64,000 bases of DNA from Primulina eburnea. Taxonomy: Eukaryota; Streptophyta; Magnoliopsida; Lamiales; Gesneriaceae. Positions 13,003-25,870 of this stretch are shown here, piece by piece. Below the pieces are notes generated by a model. The model did not search any database. It was not told the DNA's origin and saw only the letters and a list, made by a program, of their open reading frames with translations. A program made the translations under genes and the position numbers. Position 1 is the stretch's first letter, and the number at the start of each line of letters is the position of its first letter. The DNA lies in the NCBI RefSeq assembly GCF_022965805.1, contig NC_133108.1, forward strand, positions 22,287,545 to 22,351,544, given 5' to 3'.

Positions 13003-15053
13003 GAATAAGATTCTCTCACAGTGGACTTTTCATGCCACACAAAGTTGAATGGTGTGTCAGAACGTCGTAATCGGACATTGATGGACATGATTCGATCTAT
13101 GATCGGATTTGGTGAATTGTCGTCATCCTTTTGGGGACTTGCGCTTGAAACAAGGACAAAGTTGTTGAACCAAGTTCTTACAAAGGCAGTGGATAAAACT
13201 CCATATGAGATATGGATGGGAAAGACACCCGATTTTTCTTACCTATGAATATGGTGATGTCCTGCTTACGTGAAGAAGGCTGTGAGAGACAATTGGATAG
13301 TAGAGCCAATTTGTGCTACTTTGTGGGATATCTATGAATTATGTTGGATATTATTTATATGATGCGAAACATGTGTTTGTTTCAAAGAATGTCATCTTCT
13401 TAGAGAATGAGTTTCTATAGGATAGAAAATGTGGGATGATAGAACTCGAAGAGATTCGGGAACAAACCTATACAAAAATAACAGAACCCACACCCCAATA
13501 GCTAGTCGTAGAAATACAACCTCCTAGGAGATCCGAAATGGTCCCAAGGTAGCCTAATAAGATGAGCTTGCTTCTTGAAAAGGTCCAATGTGAGACCATT
13601 CCTGAATGTGATCCAAGAAATTTCAAAGAAGCGTTGTCTGATGTTGATTCATCTAAATGATTTGAAGCCATGCTTTATGAGATAGACTCTATGTATTCAA
13701 ACTAAGTAAAGTTCTTAATAGATCCACATGTGGGAATTGTTCCCATAGGATGGGAATTTTTCCCGTAAGATGCAAATGGATTTAAAAAAGAAAACTCGGG
13801 GCGGAAGGGAAGGTGGTGACGTTCAAAGAAATATTGGTAGCAAAAGGATATACTCAAAGGCAAGTTGTTAACTATGAGGAAACTTGTTATCCAGTCGCGA
13901 TTTTCAAGTCCTTTAGGATATTGCTAGTCATAGCAGCATGATACGACTATGAAATATGAGAGATGAATGTGAAAACAACACTCTTTAATGGGGACATTAA
14001 GGAACAGATTTACATATCTCAACCAGAATATTTCACATCAGTAGGAAGTAAGCATAATGTATGCAAACTTGAGAGATCTATTTATGGACTCAATCAGACA
14101 TCAAGGTGATGGAACCTCAGATTTGACAAAACTATCAAAGAGTTTGATTTTGCCAAGAATCATAAGGAACTTTTTGTGTACATGAAGGTTAGTGGGAGTG
14201 CAGTGACATTCCTGATACTTTATGTTGATGACATACTACTCACTGTGAATGATATAGGGATGTTGTAATAAACTAAAGTATGATTACCTCGGAAATTCTC
14301 CATGAAGGATATGAGTGAAGAATACTATGTATTATAAATACATATCTATGGGGATAGACCGAATAGAATGCTAGGGCTCACCCAATCCAAATATATATCG
14401 ATACCATACTAAGGAAATTATCTATGAAGGAGTACAAGAGAGGATATCTCCTAATGTGTAATTTTTTGAATCTATCAAGGTCTATGTGTCCTAAGACAGA
14501 TAAGAAGATAGAAACCACGAGCTTCATATCATATGCATCTGCTATAGGCGTATAATATATGGTATGATATCTACTCGACCTGATATTGCATATGCACTGA
14601 GTGTTTCTAAAAGATATCAGTCAAATCATGATCCATTGCATTGGAAAACCACGAAGGACTTTCTTAAGTACTTTAGAATAACTAAGAATTCGTTCTTGGT
14701 TAAAGGAGTGGACAATTTAAATTGCAAAACTATACCGATTCTACCTTATAATAAGATGTGGATTATTCGAAATCATCCTCTGTATATGTATTCAAGCTCA
14801 ATTATGATGTTGTATTCTAGAAGAGTTCCAAGCAAGATACCACAACATATTAAATCAATGAGGCTGAATACATAGCTACGTCAGCTGCAGCAAAGAAGGG
14901 TGTATGGATGAAGAATTTCGTTCAATATTTGGGAGTCATTCCTCAAACAGTAGATCCAGCCCCAATCTACTAAGATAACACCAGTGCCATTGCAGAATCA
15001 AAGGAACCGAGGTCTCATCAGCGATCCAAATATATACAGAGGAAGTTCCACAT
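13003..15053 (+). pseudogene. Ty1/copia pol remnant (integrase end, RT, RNase H), copy A
   Basis: After the GAATA duplication the integrase resumes with LNGVSERRNRTL and KTPYEIWMGKTP (13021-13248). RT follows in broken frames: MNVKTTLFNGDI, then LERSIYGLNQTS, with the catalytic YVDD still intact at 14221-14232. RNase H begins with STRPDIAYALSV (14564) and reaches AEYIATSAAAKKG and the SKEPRSHQRSKYI stretch. At 15053 it is cut by LARD-1, and its last 55 or so codons are at 24352-24518. Many stops and frameshifts make it non-functional. The paralogue at 57143-58757 shares most of the same lesions, so they predate the duplication. Confidence 0.85.
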
Positions 15054-17880
15054 TGTAACGCCCTGAAAATTTAAAGGTCCACGCGAACCACATGCATTTG
15101 AATTATTAAATTCTTATGTATTTTTAATCAAATGTTTTAATTGCATTAATTAATTATGTTGTGCATATATACATGTTTAAAATATACCTTTCTATATGAT
15201 TGCATTAAAATGTATTTTTAAAGGTTATTCGAGTTGCGATCGAAGAACGGAGATGAGGGCTGAAAAATGTAAAATGTTTTTATTAAATAATTTTTTAATT
15301 ATTTTAATTAAGGGTGATGCTATTTAGTATTTTTGAAAATAAGGGGTTTTGAGGTGATTTTATATGCCGGGACGAAATTTTTATCGGTGTTGGATTTTCA
15401 ACTAAAATATGAGCATTTAAGCAGTCCGGCTGTTTAATTCACAGAATTTTTTTTTTATCAAAACCATTTTATGATTTATTTAAATCCCATTTAGTACTAG
15501 TGGGCTTAATTAGGGGCTTAATAGGCCTTAAGTCTATTTAATGAATTAATTAGTATTTAAAGTACACTAAAACCCTAAGCTTGAAAAGAAAACTCACGCC
15601 TCACAATTTGTGAAACTCGAAACTCATCCCTCGGCGCAGCAAACTATCGGCCTTGGGAAGCAGCTTTTTCTTCGAAAATTTAAGGGAAGCTAGCCTTGGT
15701 TCTCTCTGTTCTTCGTCGTCATCGGTATTTTGTGTGTACATAACGCAAAGGCACGTCTAAATCTTCCTTTTCTCATCCATCATATCATATTATTATTTGA
15801 ATTATTGTTTGTACGAAGAAGCATGAAATATTTTTAAGGATTTTCGCAACATTGCATGGGTGCATGAGGAAAGTTGATTTTTGATTAAAATAAGTTGTTA
15901 TTTGCATGCTAAGGGACTGCCATGATGCCATATTATGTTTAAGTAAAGCTTTCAAGTAAAACAAAGCCACACACGTACAACCAAGATCGATAGAAACCAA
16001 TGGAAACCAGGAAAAATCTGTTTGCGGCTCTCATGTGGTGACGGGGTTGGGTTTCTGATGTATAAAGGCTAGGGCTTGGTTGGCTTGTCCAGGGGCTAGC
16101 CAAGGTCGTGGGTGAGTCAGGGAGAGGGTCCTAGTCAAGCTATAACTCTCCGTCAGGGTTGGGGAAGAGTCCTAGCAACGCTAGGACTCTACCCGAGAAC
16201 ACAGCCGAAGCTGCGCAGGGTTCGCACGGCTTCAGGGACTCAAGGGCTCGTTGCGTGGGGCACGGGCTGGGCTAGGATGGTTCAATAGGGTCCTAAGCAA
16301 GTGCTCATGAGTTGGGTTTGGGTGGTAGGGCGTTGGCCGGGTTCACACGATCGCAAACATGGAGTCCATGCAAAGTGGGATTCTCGGTCAGCTTATGCAG
16401 TGAGGTATGGGCTTCGTTTTTGGCTTTGGATGAGGGTTTCTAATGGTTTGAGGGTCCAGTAGGTTACTTTAGGGTGTTGGTCAAGTTTTGGATCGACTTC
16501 GTTCGGGGGTAACTCGTGAAAATCAAAAGATGACTCTGGGTCGAAGTTCAGGTGTCAAATAGGGTTTTTAAAAGAAGAAAAAATTGGAAAACGGCTCACG
16601 TGGGTCGAGTCGTGGTCCATAAGGTCTAAAATAATATAAAAAGACTAAATCTAGAATTTAGGAATTTTATATTAAAGTTTGGTATTTTCGAGATTAAAAC
16701 ACCGTTAAAACAATTAAGTAAAGAAAAATGAAACAGTCTAAGTTTTAAGCCAAATAAAATTAGGAAAAAAATTCATGTAGGCTTAAATAATTATTTGGGA
16801 CATGTCATAGTGATGAAATCAAGAAAAAAGCTGAAATCGTAAAACGTCGAGTCTAGGGGTAAAACGGTCTTTTTACACCTAGAAATTAGTAAAGGTCATG
16901 GCAATGCCCTAAATTCTGTTTAATGATATTATGATTATTTTTAAATGTTTATGAAATGTTCATGATTTATTTATGATTTATTTTAAATGTCCATGAAATT
17001 TTATGATTAAAAGTTGACATTTAAAATACATGGTGCATGCTTGGTTTCAAAAGAAAGTATATTTATGCATGATTTTTTAAAGTGATGAAAACATTGATGA
17101 AAGTGAAGTAATTGTGACCATGAGGATATGAGGATATGATTGAGGATAGGCCAAGGCTCAGTTAACGATCTTGTGTCGCTGATGTCCCCGCCGCCCAGTA
17201 CTGTGGTTTCATGTAGATGGTACCATCGACTTTTGAGGATTGAGAAAAGCCACAATTAACGATCTGAAATCAATAAAGAAAAAAATAATGTTTACGATCA
17301 TGAAAAAGGTTTATGTCATGTTATGATTGAGGAAAAAGGTAAAGGTGAGGTTCATGTTATGCATATCATGAAAACGTTATTTTACGTAAAAGTATTTTCA
17401 CTGTTGCATGTAGTTTTATATATGATGGTGTGTTGAGTCTTTAGACTCACTAGGTGTGATGGATGCAGGTGGTATTGAGGGAGGACTTGATGAATGACTT
17501 GATTGGACTGAAGGCGCACACAACCCGATGACCAGTGCTTCTATTATTCCGCATTTACGACTTTTGATTCATGATTTATGTTAAAGATTTTTAAGACTAT
17601 TTATTTATGCTTTTTTGAGAGATTTTTTGACAGGTTTAGGATGGGCTATACTTTTCAAAATTATTGCTTTTTAGGTTTGGTAAACATGGGACGATTTTAT
17701 TTTTCGACCATTGCACTTGATTTTCAAAATGTTAGATGGTTGGTATTTTATTTTAAGGGGTAAAATTTTTTATAAAAATATTTTCATGTGGTAAATGTAA
17801 ATGGCCGAAAATGGAGTGTTTATAAAAAAAATAAAAACTTCTATTACTTTTAAATCAATAAAAAGGGCAGACGTTTCAGT

Positions 17881-17893
17881 TGGTATCAGAGCG
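17881..17893 (+). other. tRNA-Met primer-binding site of LARD-1
   Basis: TGGTATCAGAGCG follows the LTR end after the 2-base spacer GT. It matches the 3' end of initiator tRNA-Met, the usual primer for minus-strand synthesis in plant LTR elements. Confidence 0.9.
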
Positions 17894-19093
17894 AAGGTTC
17901 TGTAAAGGGTTGTGCCACCATCAGTGCCGGGAATTTCAGTCGTCAAGCCTCAAATTTGTAAGTTTAAATGCTTTATATGATTTTGTAATGTTTACGTCAC
18001 ATGTTTAGTAGCTTGATGATAATATATGTTTTATATTCTTTGAATTTTTATACGTGATACGATATGAAATGAAAAATTACTTTTTTCAACGCATGTTGGT
18101 TTTGTGGTGGAATGGGAATATATTTATATTTGGGTTTTAGTGTTGACGTTCTATTTTTGGGCTATAAGTTAATCGTGAATATTATGAACGCTTTTGGGAC
18201 ACGTAGATTTTTCTAAGAAAATATTTATGATTCATGGTTACTAGTCGAATTAATTTTTTGGAATTAGACGTAAGGAATAATTATTCGAGGATTGCAATGA
18301 CTTTGGGAATAAGAAAATGAATAAATTGGGATTTTAAGTTGATGAAAAATAAGATTGGTTATAGGAATTGATTTTGGGTAAATAAGTTTAAGTTTATTGA
18401 AATTATATTATGGGAAACCTGTAGAAGAAAATTAAGAATGCCAAGAACTTATGGGTTAATTATAGGATTTTTGAAATTTAAGGACGAATTAGGATAAATT
18501 TTGAGGAAATTAAGAATTTATTTTATAATTATTAAGGAATTTGGGGACTAGTTTAGTGATAAGCGAGAATTGAATGGTTTAAATGATAAGAATTTTGAGG
18601 ATTTAGACTTTTAAGATTATGTAGAACCTTGGGATATCTCGGTTTCAGTAATATAAGAAATTTTATCAAGGGTTTTTAAGGATGAATCGATACTAGGCTT
18701 GAAAATTTAAAGCGTTAGCGGATGCGTTTGGGATTTTAAGATCGAAATTGGATAAGTCGACAAACATTTTGGGTATAAATTAAGGAAAGAAATATACGAT
18801 AAGTTCGGTTGTTAATATTTTAATGTTTGGAATCGTAAGAAAAATTTAAATTCGAGGTTATAATAGTAATAGCACTAAGTATTTGGGTCTTTTTAAGTTG
18901 CGATTTGAAAATAAGGATTTAAGAAGGAAAATTTAATTGGGATCAAGGAGACGTAAGGACATTCTAGAGTTTAAGTTTTATCAAAATAGTGCAGCGGAAG
19001 CGTGGATTTTTGGATACTAGAACTAAGTCTAAATTTTGGGTTATTAAGAATAAGCGAATTTCGAGGACGAAATTCAATTTAAGGGGGGAAGAT
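17894..19093 (+). other. LARD-1 non-coding interior and polypurine tract
   Basis: There is no frame of note on either strand. It is AT-rich and thick with short words such as GGAATT, AAGGA and AATTTTGAGG. Its start (after the primer site) and end (GCGAATTTCGAGGACGAAAT, then the purine tract AAGGGGGGAAGA at about 19081-19092) resemble the two ends of the LARD-2 interior, so the two elements belong to one lineage that lost its genes. Confidence 0.7.
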
Positions 19094-20225
19094 TGTAACG
19101 CCCCGAAAATTTAAAGGTCCACGCGAACCACATGCATTTGAATTATTAAATTCTTCTGTATTTTTAATCAAATGTTTTAATTGCATTAATTAATTATGTT
19201 GTGCATATATACATGTTTAAAATATACTTTTCTACATGATTGCATTAAAATGTATTTTTAAAGGTTATTCGAGTTGCGATCGAAGAACGGAGACGAGGGC
19301 TGAAAAATGTAAAATGTTTTTATTAAATAATTGTTTTTAATTTTTTTAATTAAGGGTGATGCTATTTATTATTTTTGAAAATAAGGGGTTTTGAGGTGAT
19401 TTTATATGCCAGGAAGAAATTTTTATCGGTGTTGGATTTTCAACTAAAATATGAGCATTTAAGCAGTCCGGCTATTTAATTCACGAACTTATTTTTATCA
19501 AAACCATTTTATGATTTATTTAAATCCCATTTAGTACTAGTGGGATTAATTAGGGGCTTAATAGGCCTTAAGTCTATTTAATGAATTAATTAGTATTTAA
19601 AGTACACTAAAACCCTAAGCTTGAAAAGAAAATTCACGCCTCACAATTTGTGAAACTCGAAACTCCTCCCTCGGCGCAGCAAACTCTCGGCCTTGGGAAG
19701 CAGCTTTTTCTTCGAAAATTTAAGGGAAGCTAGCCTTGGTTCTCTCCGTTCTTCGTCGTCATCGGTATTTCGTGCGTACATAACGCAAAGGCACGCCTAA
19801 ATCTTCCTTTTCTCTTCCATCATATCATATTATGATTTGAATTATTGTGTGTATGAAGAAGCATGAAATATTTTTAAGGATTTTCGCAACATTGCATGGG
19901 TGCATGAGAAAAGTTGATTTTTGATTCAAATAAATTGTTATTTGCATGCTAATGGACTGCCATGATGCCATATTATGTTTAATTAAAGCTTTCAAGTAAA
20001 ACAAAGCCACACACGTACAACAAAGATCGATAGAAACCAACGGAAACCAGGAAAATTCTGTTTGCGGCTGTCATGTGGTGAGGGGGTTGGGTTTCTGATG
20101 TATAAAGGCTAGGGCTTGGTTGGCTTGTCCAGTGGCTAGCCAAGGTCGTGGGTGAGTCAAGGAGAGGGTCCTAGTCAAGCTATAACTCTCGGTCAGGGCT
20201 GGGGAAGAGTCCTAGCCACGTTAGG

Positions 20226-22207
20226 TGTGGGGACCCGGACGCTAATCGAGTTCTTAATCATCATTGGGACTAATTAATCAATTATAAAACAGGGTCTAAA
20301 ATTTTTTTTTAAAAATGCGGAACGTAGAGAAATCAAACTCATATACATATCAGTATAAAATACAATACAAGTCCTGTACTGCATGCATTCAACTAAACTA
20401 AGGTTTAACAACTAATGTCAAGTGTTCAAACCCTATTATACATCATAATCAAAGTCCGTAGTCTCCACTCTAATCACGAATCTCTCTTCATCTCCTGGAC
20501 CCTGATCCTGCCCCACCTGTTATCATGTACACATACAAACAAGACAACAGCCGGATAATTCCGGTGAGAATAAATCCCAGTATAAATCAACGAACATGCA
20601 ATCATATAAATAAATATAAAGCATGCAACAGGTAACAACATTATGTATAAAATCTGAAACATAATCAATATAAAACTGTCAAACATATATGTGACTCCAC
20701 GTCTCAGACTAGACTCAATCCTAGTCTAGGGATCCCGGTTTCCAAATGTGGTGTTCCTATATCGAATTCTGTAATAGAAGGAACTCTGATCCTATTACTC
20801 GATATAACCAAACATGGTGTTCCTATATCGAATTCCGTAATAGAAGAATTCCAATCCTATTTACTCGATATAACCAAACATCCGGTGTCCTGACCTACCC
20901 GTCATGGACTGTAGCTCTATCGCTAATATCCTATCTTGAGACATCGTGCAATGTGCCCGTGGCGATCCCGCCACTGTCAGGCACTTCCGTCTCAAGAGTT
21001 CTACACTATCCTGTGACATCGTGCAATGTGCCCGTGGCGATCCCACCACTATCAGGCACGTCTGTCACAAGATTACTCGTCTGATACCTGCTATCTATAA
21101 TTCAAGAAAACAAGTATATCAATCATATCAATGCAATAGAGTAAAGTATGTGATTTAGAGAAACTCAAGTCTAAACCGACTCAAGTCGATCTCCCAATAC
21201 CACATTGACTTATACCTTTCTTTCGTCGGTTTCTAGCTCAGTCGTAGTCCTGAATTCACAGTCTGTCTGGCAATGACAATATCAATAATCTCATGTCAAT
21301 ATACCTTTCAAATCAATAACAATCTGATCAATCTGGATTTAATTCAAAATCAACGGCATAACGGTACAATTTCAATATCCCCGTCAATACAATATCCTCA
21401 AATCACAGTTACAATCCATGACCCATATCCAATACAATCCGTAATCCAATCACAATTCAAATCTGTCTGGTATAAATCAATATACCCTAAAAATTCATAA
21501 CAATTCCATAATCAATCCGTTTCTTAATCTGACTTCGATTCTATGATGTCTAATATGTCAAGAACAACATATATGAGTTCCATTCAATTTTGACCATATC
21601 ATAATTTCAAAGCATGTCAAAACGTTGTAAAACTTACGTCCAGTTGTAGCCTACGTCTATAGGAACTCAGTACCGAAGTCGGATTCAAAATTAGACATAC
21701 GGATTTCTCACAAAAGGCGTAAGGATTTTTCACAACTTTCCTCTGAACCTTCTCTCGATTTTTGGCTGAATTTTCGAAGGAATCCTACTATATATATATA
21801 TATATCATTGCATGCATACGTCGAGGTGGCCCATTTCTTTGCAAAACACGTCGCACCGAGGGTGCGCTACATTCCGGACCGCGGGTGCGCTCAGCATATT
21901 GATCCACATCCATTTTCCAAAACTCATGACCGCGGGTGCGGTCTTGTTTGCACCGCGGGTGCGGTCTTGTTTCTTACCGCGGGTGCGGCTCAATTTTGCA
22001 AAAAACTAGCTACCCTACTGGACATGCACCACGGGTGTGGTGTCTTCCTGAGCGCGGGTGCGGTGTTGCTTCGGCAGCACATTCTGAAATTCACAATAAA
22101 TGGCCGCACATTATCTTAAATCGTGTCTCAGTGGGCCCTTTTATAATCACGTTAAATTATAAGTCAATAATCGTTAATTCACAGTGATTAATTTTCGGGC
22201 ATTACAT
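20226..22207 (-). mobile_element. Gypsy chromovirus LTR (element G4), minus strand
   Basis: The plus strand begins TGTGGGGACCC at 20226 and ends CGGGCATTACA at 22207, the reverse complement of a TGTAATGCCCG...GGTCCCCACA LTR. It is homologous to the G3 LTRs (38743-40708, 54984-56952) over the R/U5 part, including the block with TTCTCACCGG and the paired GTGCCCGTGGCGATCCCGCC words. Its U3 carries a GC-rich palindromic array (21853-22065) unlike the one in G3. A polypurine tract (reverse complement of TCTCCCCCCCTAAG) lies just outside it at 22208-22222. Confidence 0.85.
21853..22065 (-). repeat. GC-rich palindromic array in the G4 LTR U3 (unit ACCGCGGGTGCGGT)
   Basis: About seven imperfect copies of ACCGCGGGTGCGGT, each nearly self-complementary, are separated by about 15-45 bp of ordinary sequence. 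The array starts about 140 bp into the LTR (element orientation) and ends shortly before a (TA)n TATA-like stretch at 21787-21805, which places it as an upstream promoter element. Open frames that appear here on both strands are by-products of the repeat. Confidence 0.85.
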
Positions 22208-22304
22208 TTCTCCCCCCCTAAGATACGATTTCGTCCCCGAAATCACAGATAGTCAAATCATATCATTAAGAGAGAATGTAATTCAAACTGAACAAATATT
22301 TACA

Positions 22305-23255
22305 TTACTGAAATAATGCTGGGAATTCTTGTCTCATATCTGATTCAGTTTCCCAAGTGGCTTCTTCAACACCATGACGAGTCCATTGAACTTTCACAAA
22401 AGGAATCGTCTTTGTTCTGAGCTGTTTTTCTTTACGATCGATAATCCGGATCGGTTTCTCGACATAACTCAATGTCTCATCCAGCTCGGTCTCGTCTGGC
22501 TGAATCACGTGAGAATCATCAGGGAGATATTTCCGCAGCATCGATACATGAAAGACATCATGTATTCCAGATAATGAAGGCGGCAAGGCGAGTCGATAGG
22601 CACGATCTCCTATCTTTTCAAGAATCTCATAAGGATCAACATATCTCGGAGACAATTTTCCTTTCTTTCCAAATCGGACAACACCCCTGAAAGGAGAAAT
22701 CTTCAGGAACACTCGGTTTCCTGCCTCAAATACCAACGGTCTACGTCTAAGGTTGGCATATTTGGCTTGTCTATCCTGGGCTACCTTCATTTTCTTTTGA
22801 ATCAATTTCACTTTCTCGGTCATATCTCTGATCATATCAGATCCAGTCTCAGGAGCTTCAGAGATATCATCCCAATATAATGGGGATCTGCATTTCTTTC
22901 CGTACAACGCTTCGAAAAGAGCCATTTCAATACTCGTTTGATAGCTGTTGTTGTACGAAAACTCGCAAAGAGGCAATGCATCTTGCCAATTGGTGCTAAA
23001 ATCAAGCACTACTGCTCTCAGCATATCTTCCAATGTCTGAATCGTCCGTTCTGACTGTCCATCAGTCTGTGGATGATATGCGGTACTCAGATGTAACTTC
23101 GTACCTAGAGCCTGCTGTAGATTCTGCCAGAAGTGCGAAGTAAATCGAGGATCACGATCTGAAACAATCTACTTCGGCACTCCGTGCAATCTAACCACTT
23201 CTCGGACATAAACATCGGCCATCTAATCATAACTGTAGGTCATTTTGTATGGAAA
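22305..23255 (-). pseudogene. Ty3/gypsy integrase C-terminal half with chromodomain (element G4, truncated)
   Basis: On the minus strand it begins near 23255 in the integrase core (VVRLHGVPK, then [11 protein letters not shown] and [13 protein letters not shown]), with a stop at about 23170-23172 in place of a codon just before the second catalytic Asp region. From 23033 to 22305 the frame is open for 242 codons: [41 protein letters not shown], then [14 protein letters not shown], and a chromodomain-like end with [16 protein letters not shown]. The product joins cDNA to the genome, and the chromodomain is thought to steer it to heterochromatin. Everything upstream of the integrase core is missing, so the element is 5'-truncated. 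Confidence 0.9.
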
Positions 23256-24351
23256 AAAACATATCTTGGGACATTTCAGAGTCATGAAATCAAGAAAAAA
23301 GTCGAAATCGTAAAATGTCGAGTCTAGGGGTAAAACGGTCTTTTTACACCTAGAAATTAGTAAAGGTCATGGCAGTGCCCTAAATTCTGTTTAATGATAT
23401 TATGATTGTTTTTAAATATTTATGAAATGTTCATGATTTATTTTTAATTTATTTTAAATGTCCATGAAATTTTATGATTAAAAGTTGACATTTAAAATAC
23501 ATGGTGCATGCTTGGTTTCAAAAGAAAGTATATTTATGCATGATTTTATAAAGTGATGAAAACATTGATGAAAGTGAAGTAATTGTGACTATGAGGATAT
23601 GAGGATATGCCAAGGCTCAGTTGACGATCTTGTGTCGCCGATGTCCCCGCCGTCCAGTACTGTGGTTTCATGTAGATGGTACAATCGACTTTTGAGGATT
23701 GAGGAAAGTCACAATTAACGATCTGAAATCAATAAAGGAAAAAAATAATGTTTACGATCATGAAAAAGGTTTATGTCATGTTATGATTGAGGAAAAGGTA
23801 AAGGTGAGGTTCATGTTATGCATATCATGAAAACGTTATTTTACGTAAAAGTATTTTCACTGTTGCATGTGGTTTTATATATATTATTTGCTATAAAGAT
23901 GATGGTGTGTTGAGTCTTTAGACTCACTAGGTGTGATGGATGCTGTTGGTATTGAGGGAGGACTTGATGAATGACTTGACTAGACTGAAGGCGCACACGA
24001 CCCGAGGACCATCTCTTCTATTATTCTGCATTTACGACTTTTAACTCATGATTTATGTTAAAGATTTTTAAGACTTTTTATTTATGCTTTTGAGAAATTT
24101 TTTGAGAGGTTTAGGATGGGCTATACTTTTAAAAATTATTGCTTTTTAGGTTTGGTAAACATGCGACGATTTTATTTTTCGACTATTGCACTTGATTTTC
24201 AAAATGCTAGATGGTTGGTATTTTATTTTAAGGGGTAAAATATTTTATAAAAATATTTTCATGTGGTAAATGTAAATGTCCGAAAATGGAGTGTTTATAA
24301 AAAAAAAAAACTTCTAGCACTTTTAAAGCAATAAAAAGGGCATACGTTTCA

Positions 24352-24521
24352 GTATTCCTTGAGATTGTGGGAAGATGAGAGATATCAGTAGAGAGAGTTG
24401 CCTCTGCGGACAACATTGCTGATCCACTAATGAAGCCCCTGCCAGGACAATTGTTTGAGAAGCATTTTGAAACAATGGGTCTAAGATTTATCGGTAGTTG
24501 GCTATAGGGAAAGTGAGAGAT
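24352..24521 (+). pseudogene. C-terminus of copia A RNase H and polypurine tract
   Basis: After LARD-1 the copia gene resumes. VASADNIADPLMKPLPGQ and FEKHFETMGLR are the standard C-terminal words of this copia lineage. The frame ends at the TAG in GGCTATAGGG, and the purine-rich GGGAAAGTGAGAGA leads into TGTTAGAGTAGG, the start of the 3' LTR. Confidence 0.85.
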
Positions 24522-25870
24522 TGTTAGAGTAGGTACCCAATAAGCGAACTTGTGGCTTGAGTTTTAGTGACTGTAATGTAAAACAATTTTTATTTTAATC
24601 ATATTTTATGTTTTTATCTAATTATGGTATTATGCTTTATCTGTATACTCATGTTTATTGCATAGATAAAGTTATTGAATATACAATAGATATCATAAGG
24701 TATGCCTCACAAAGTAAGTTCATGAAACACATTAGGAAGTGTATCGTATATTATAAACAAGTTATTAGTCGAATCAACAATCTAAAATAAGGATATAGGT
24801 CACTTGAAATTAAGTCTAGTATCTGCGATGTAAACGTCATGTTTCATTGGTAAAGGAATGAAGATGTCAATTCGTACAAATGGGTGATCATATATACACT
24901 GAATAATCCTAACTTATATTGTCCAAGTGGTTCTCCTTATCAAGTGGAATAGTCCTCGGTTATGTTTGTGTACAATTATTCCTCTGACCTGGGACAAAGT
25001 AGAGGCACTACATACTAGCATGCACTTTGATCCGTTTACTGGCTCCATTGAGGGTCATCAGGTGGCGACATTGGGTTCAATTTCAAAATACGTAGGAGAA
25101 AATTTAATGTAGTTGGGAATTCACCGTTTGCCTACAGACGAAAATATCCTATGTGGTAGGATGAGTTAATATGCAAGGATCTCTGGCCAGAATAAGACGT
25201 GCATTTTGGATAGATGTTTCCTCAGTTGCACATATCATGATACTATTACTACTCAAAAATACATCACAACATTATCGAATTCATAGGCAACTCTCGATAT
25301 ACTAATGGTTGTAAATCATATCGGGATATATGAGTTGAAGGGACCTTACTATACGCTAACCATAACTTAAGGTTCTTGCAGGAACTATCAACGACACCTA
25401 ATGGATCATAGGTCGATGATGATGCAGCTAGAGGTTCTTACCATGATCCGATGGGTACAATCAGAAATGTGTTATAACATTCTTGATCAAGAAGTTGATG
25501 AAAAGAATGAGGCTAATTAGAATAAATCTGAATTGTATCCTTGATCCTTTGAGGGTCACACAAGTATCAGATTATGTGTTCCCATTGAGAAAATCAAAGT
25601 TCAAGGAGTTGAATTTGACGAATATTGTTTGATGGAGATAAAAAAGAATGCTTATAAAGGAGTTTATAAGTTGATTTCATAAGATGGAAGAAATGAAAGT
25701 TAGATTAATAGGTAATTAAGGGAAGAAATTGGATATGTCTGTTTGGTAAACTAGTTCACAAAACTGGCAGCTGCGCAATATAGCAAGTGAATATTTTGAT
25801 ATTAGAAATTTTAAAATTTCATTATATGAACAAGAATTGTATCCTTGACATATTGACACTATCAAGACCT
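24522..25870 (+). mobile_element. Copia A 3' LTR, 5' portion
   Basis: It starts TGTTAGAGTAGG directly after the polypurine tract. From 24998 onward it matches 84-840 and then 2522-2700 of the 5' LTR, and 58758-59860 of the second copy. Near 25870 it gives way to a minus-strand LTR of another family, with no clear duplication. The end bearing promoter and primer site is not seen on this side. Confidence 0.8.

Larger units (their letters stand above)
15054..24351 (+). mobile_element. LARD-1: non-autonomous large-LTR retrotransposon, with nested gypsy fragment
   Basis: The 5' LTR (15054-17878, 2,825 bp) starts TGTAACGCCC and ends ACGTTTCA. A tRNA-Met primer site follows two bases later. The interior is only 1,215 bp and ends in a polypurine tract. 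The 3' LTR starts at 19094 and ends at 24351, but is broken by a truncated gypsy element at 20226-23260, with about 580 bp of LTR (equivalent to about 16204-16787) lost there. No coding frame is present, so mobilisation would need proteins from another element. The flanks CACAT (15049-15053) and GTATT (24352-24356) do not match, so no clean target duplication can be claimed. Confidence 0.8.

Noticed and set aside
21805..22187. Overlapping frames on both strands with repeated Arg/Gly/Cys words
   Set aside because: By-product of the ACCGCGGGTGCGGT array in the G4 LTR, lacking any domain or a consistent single frame.
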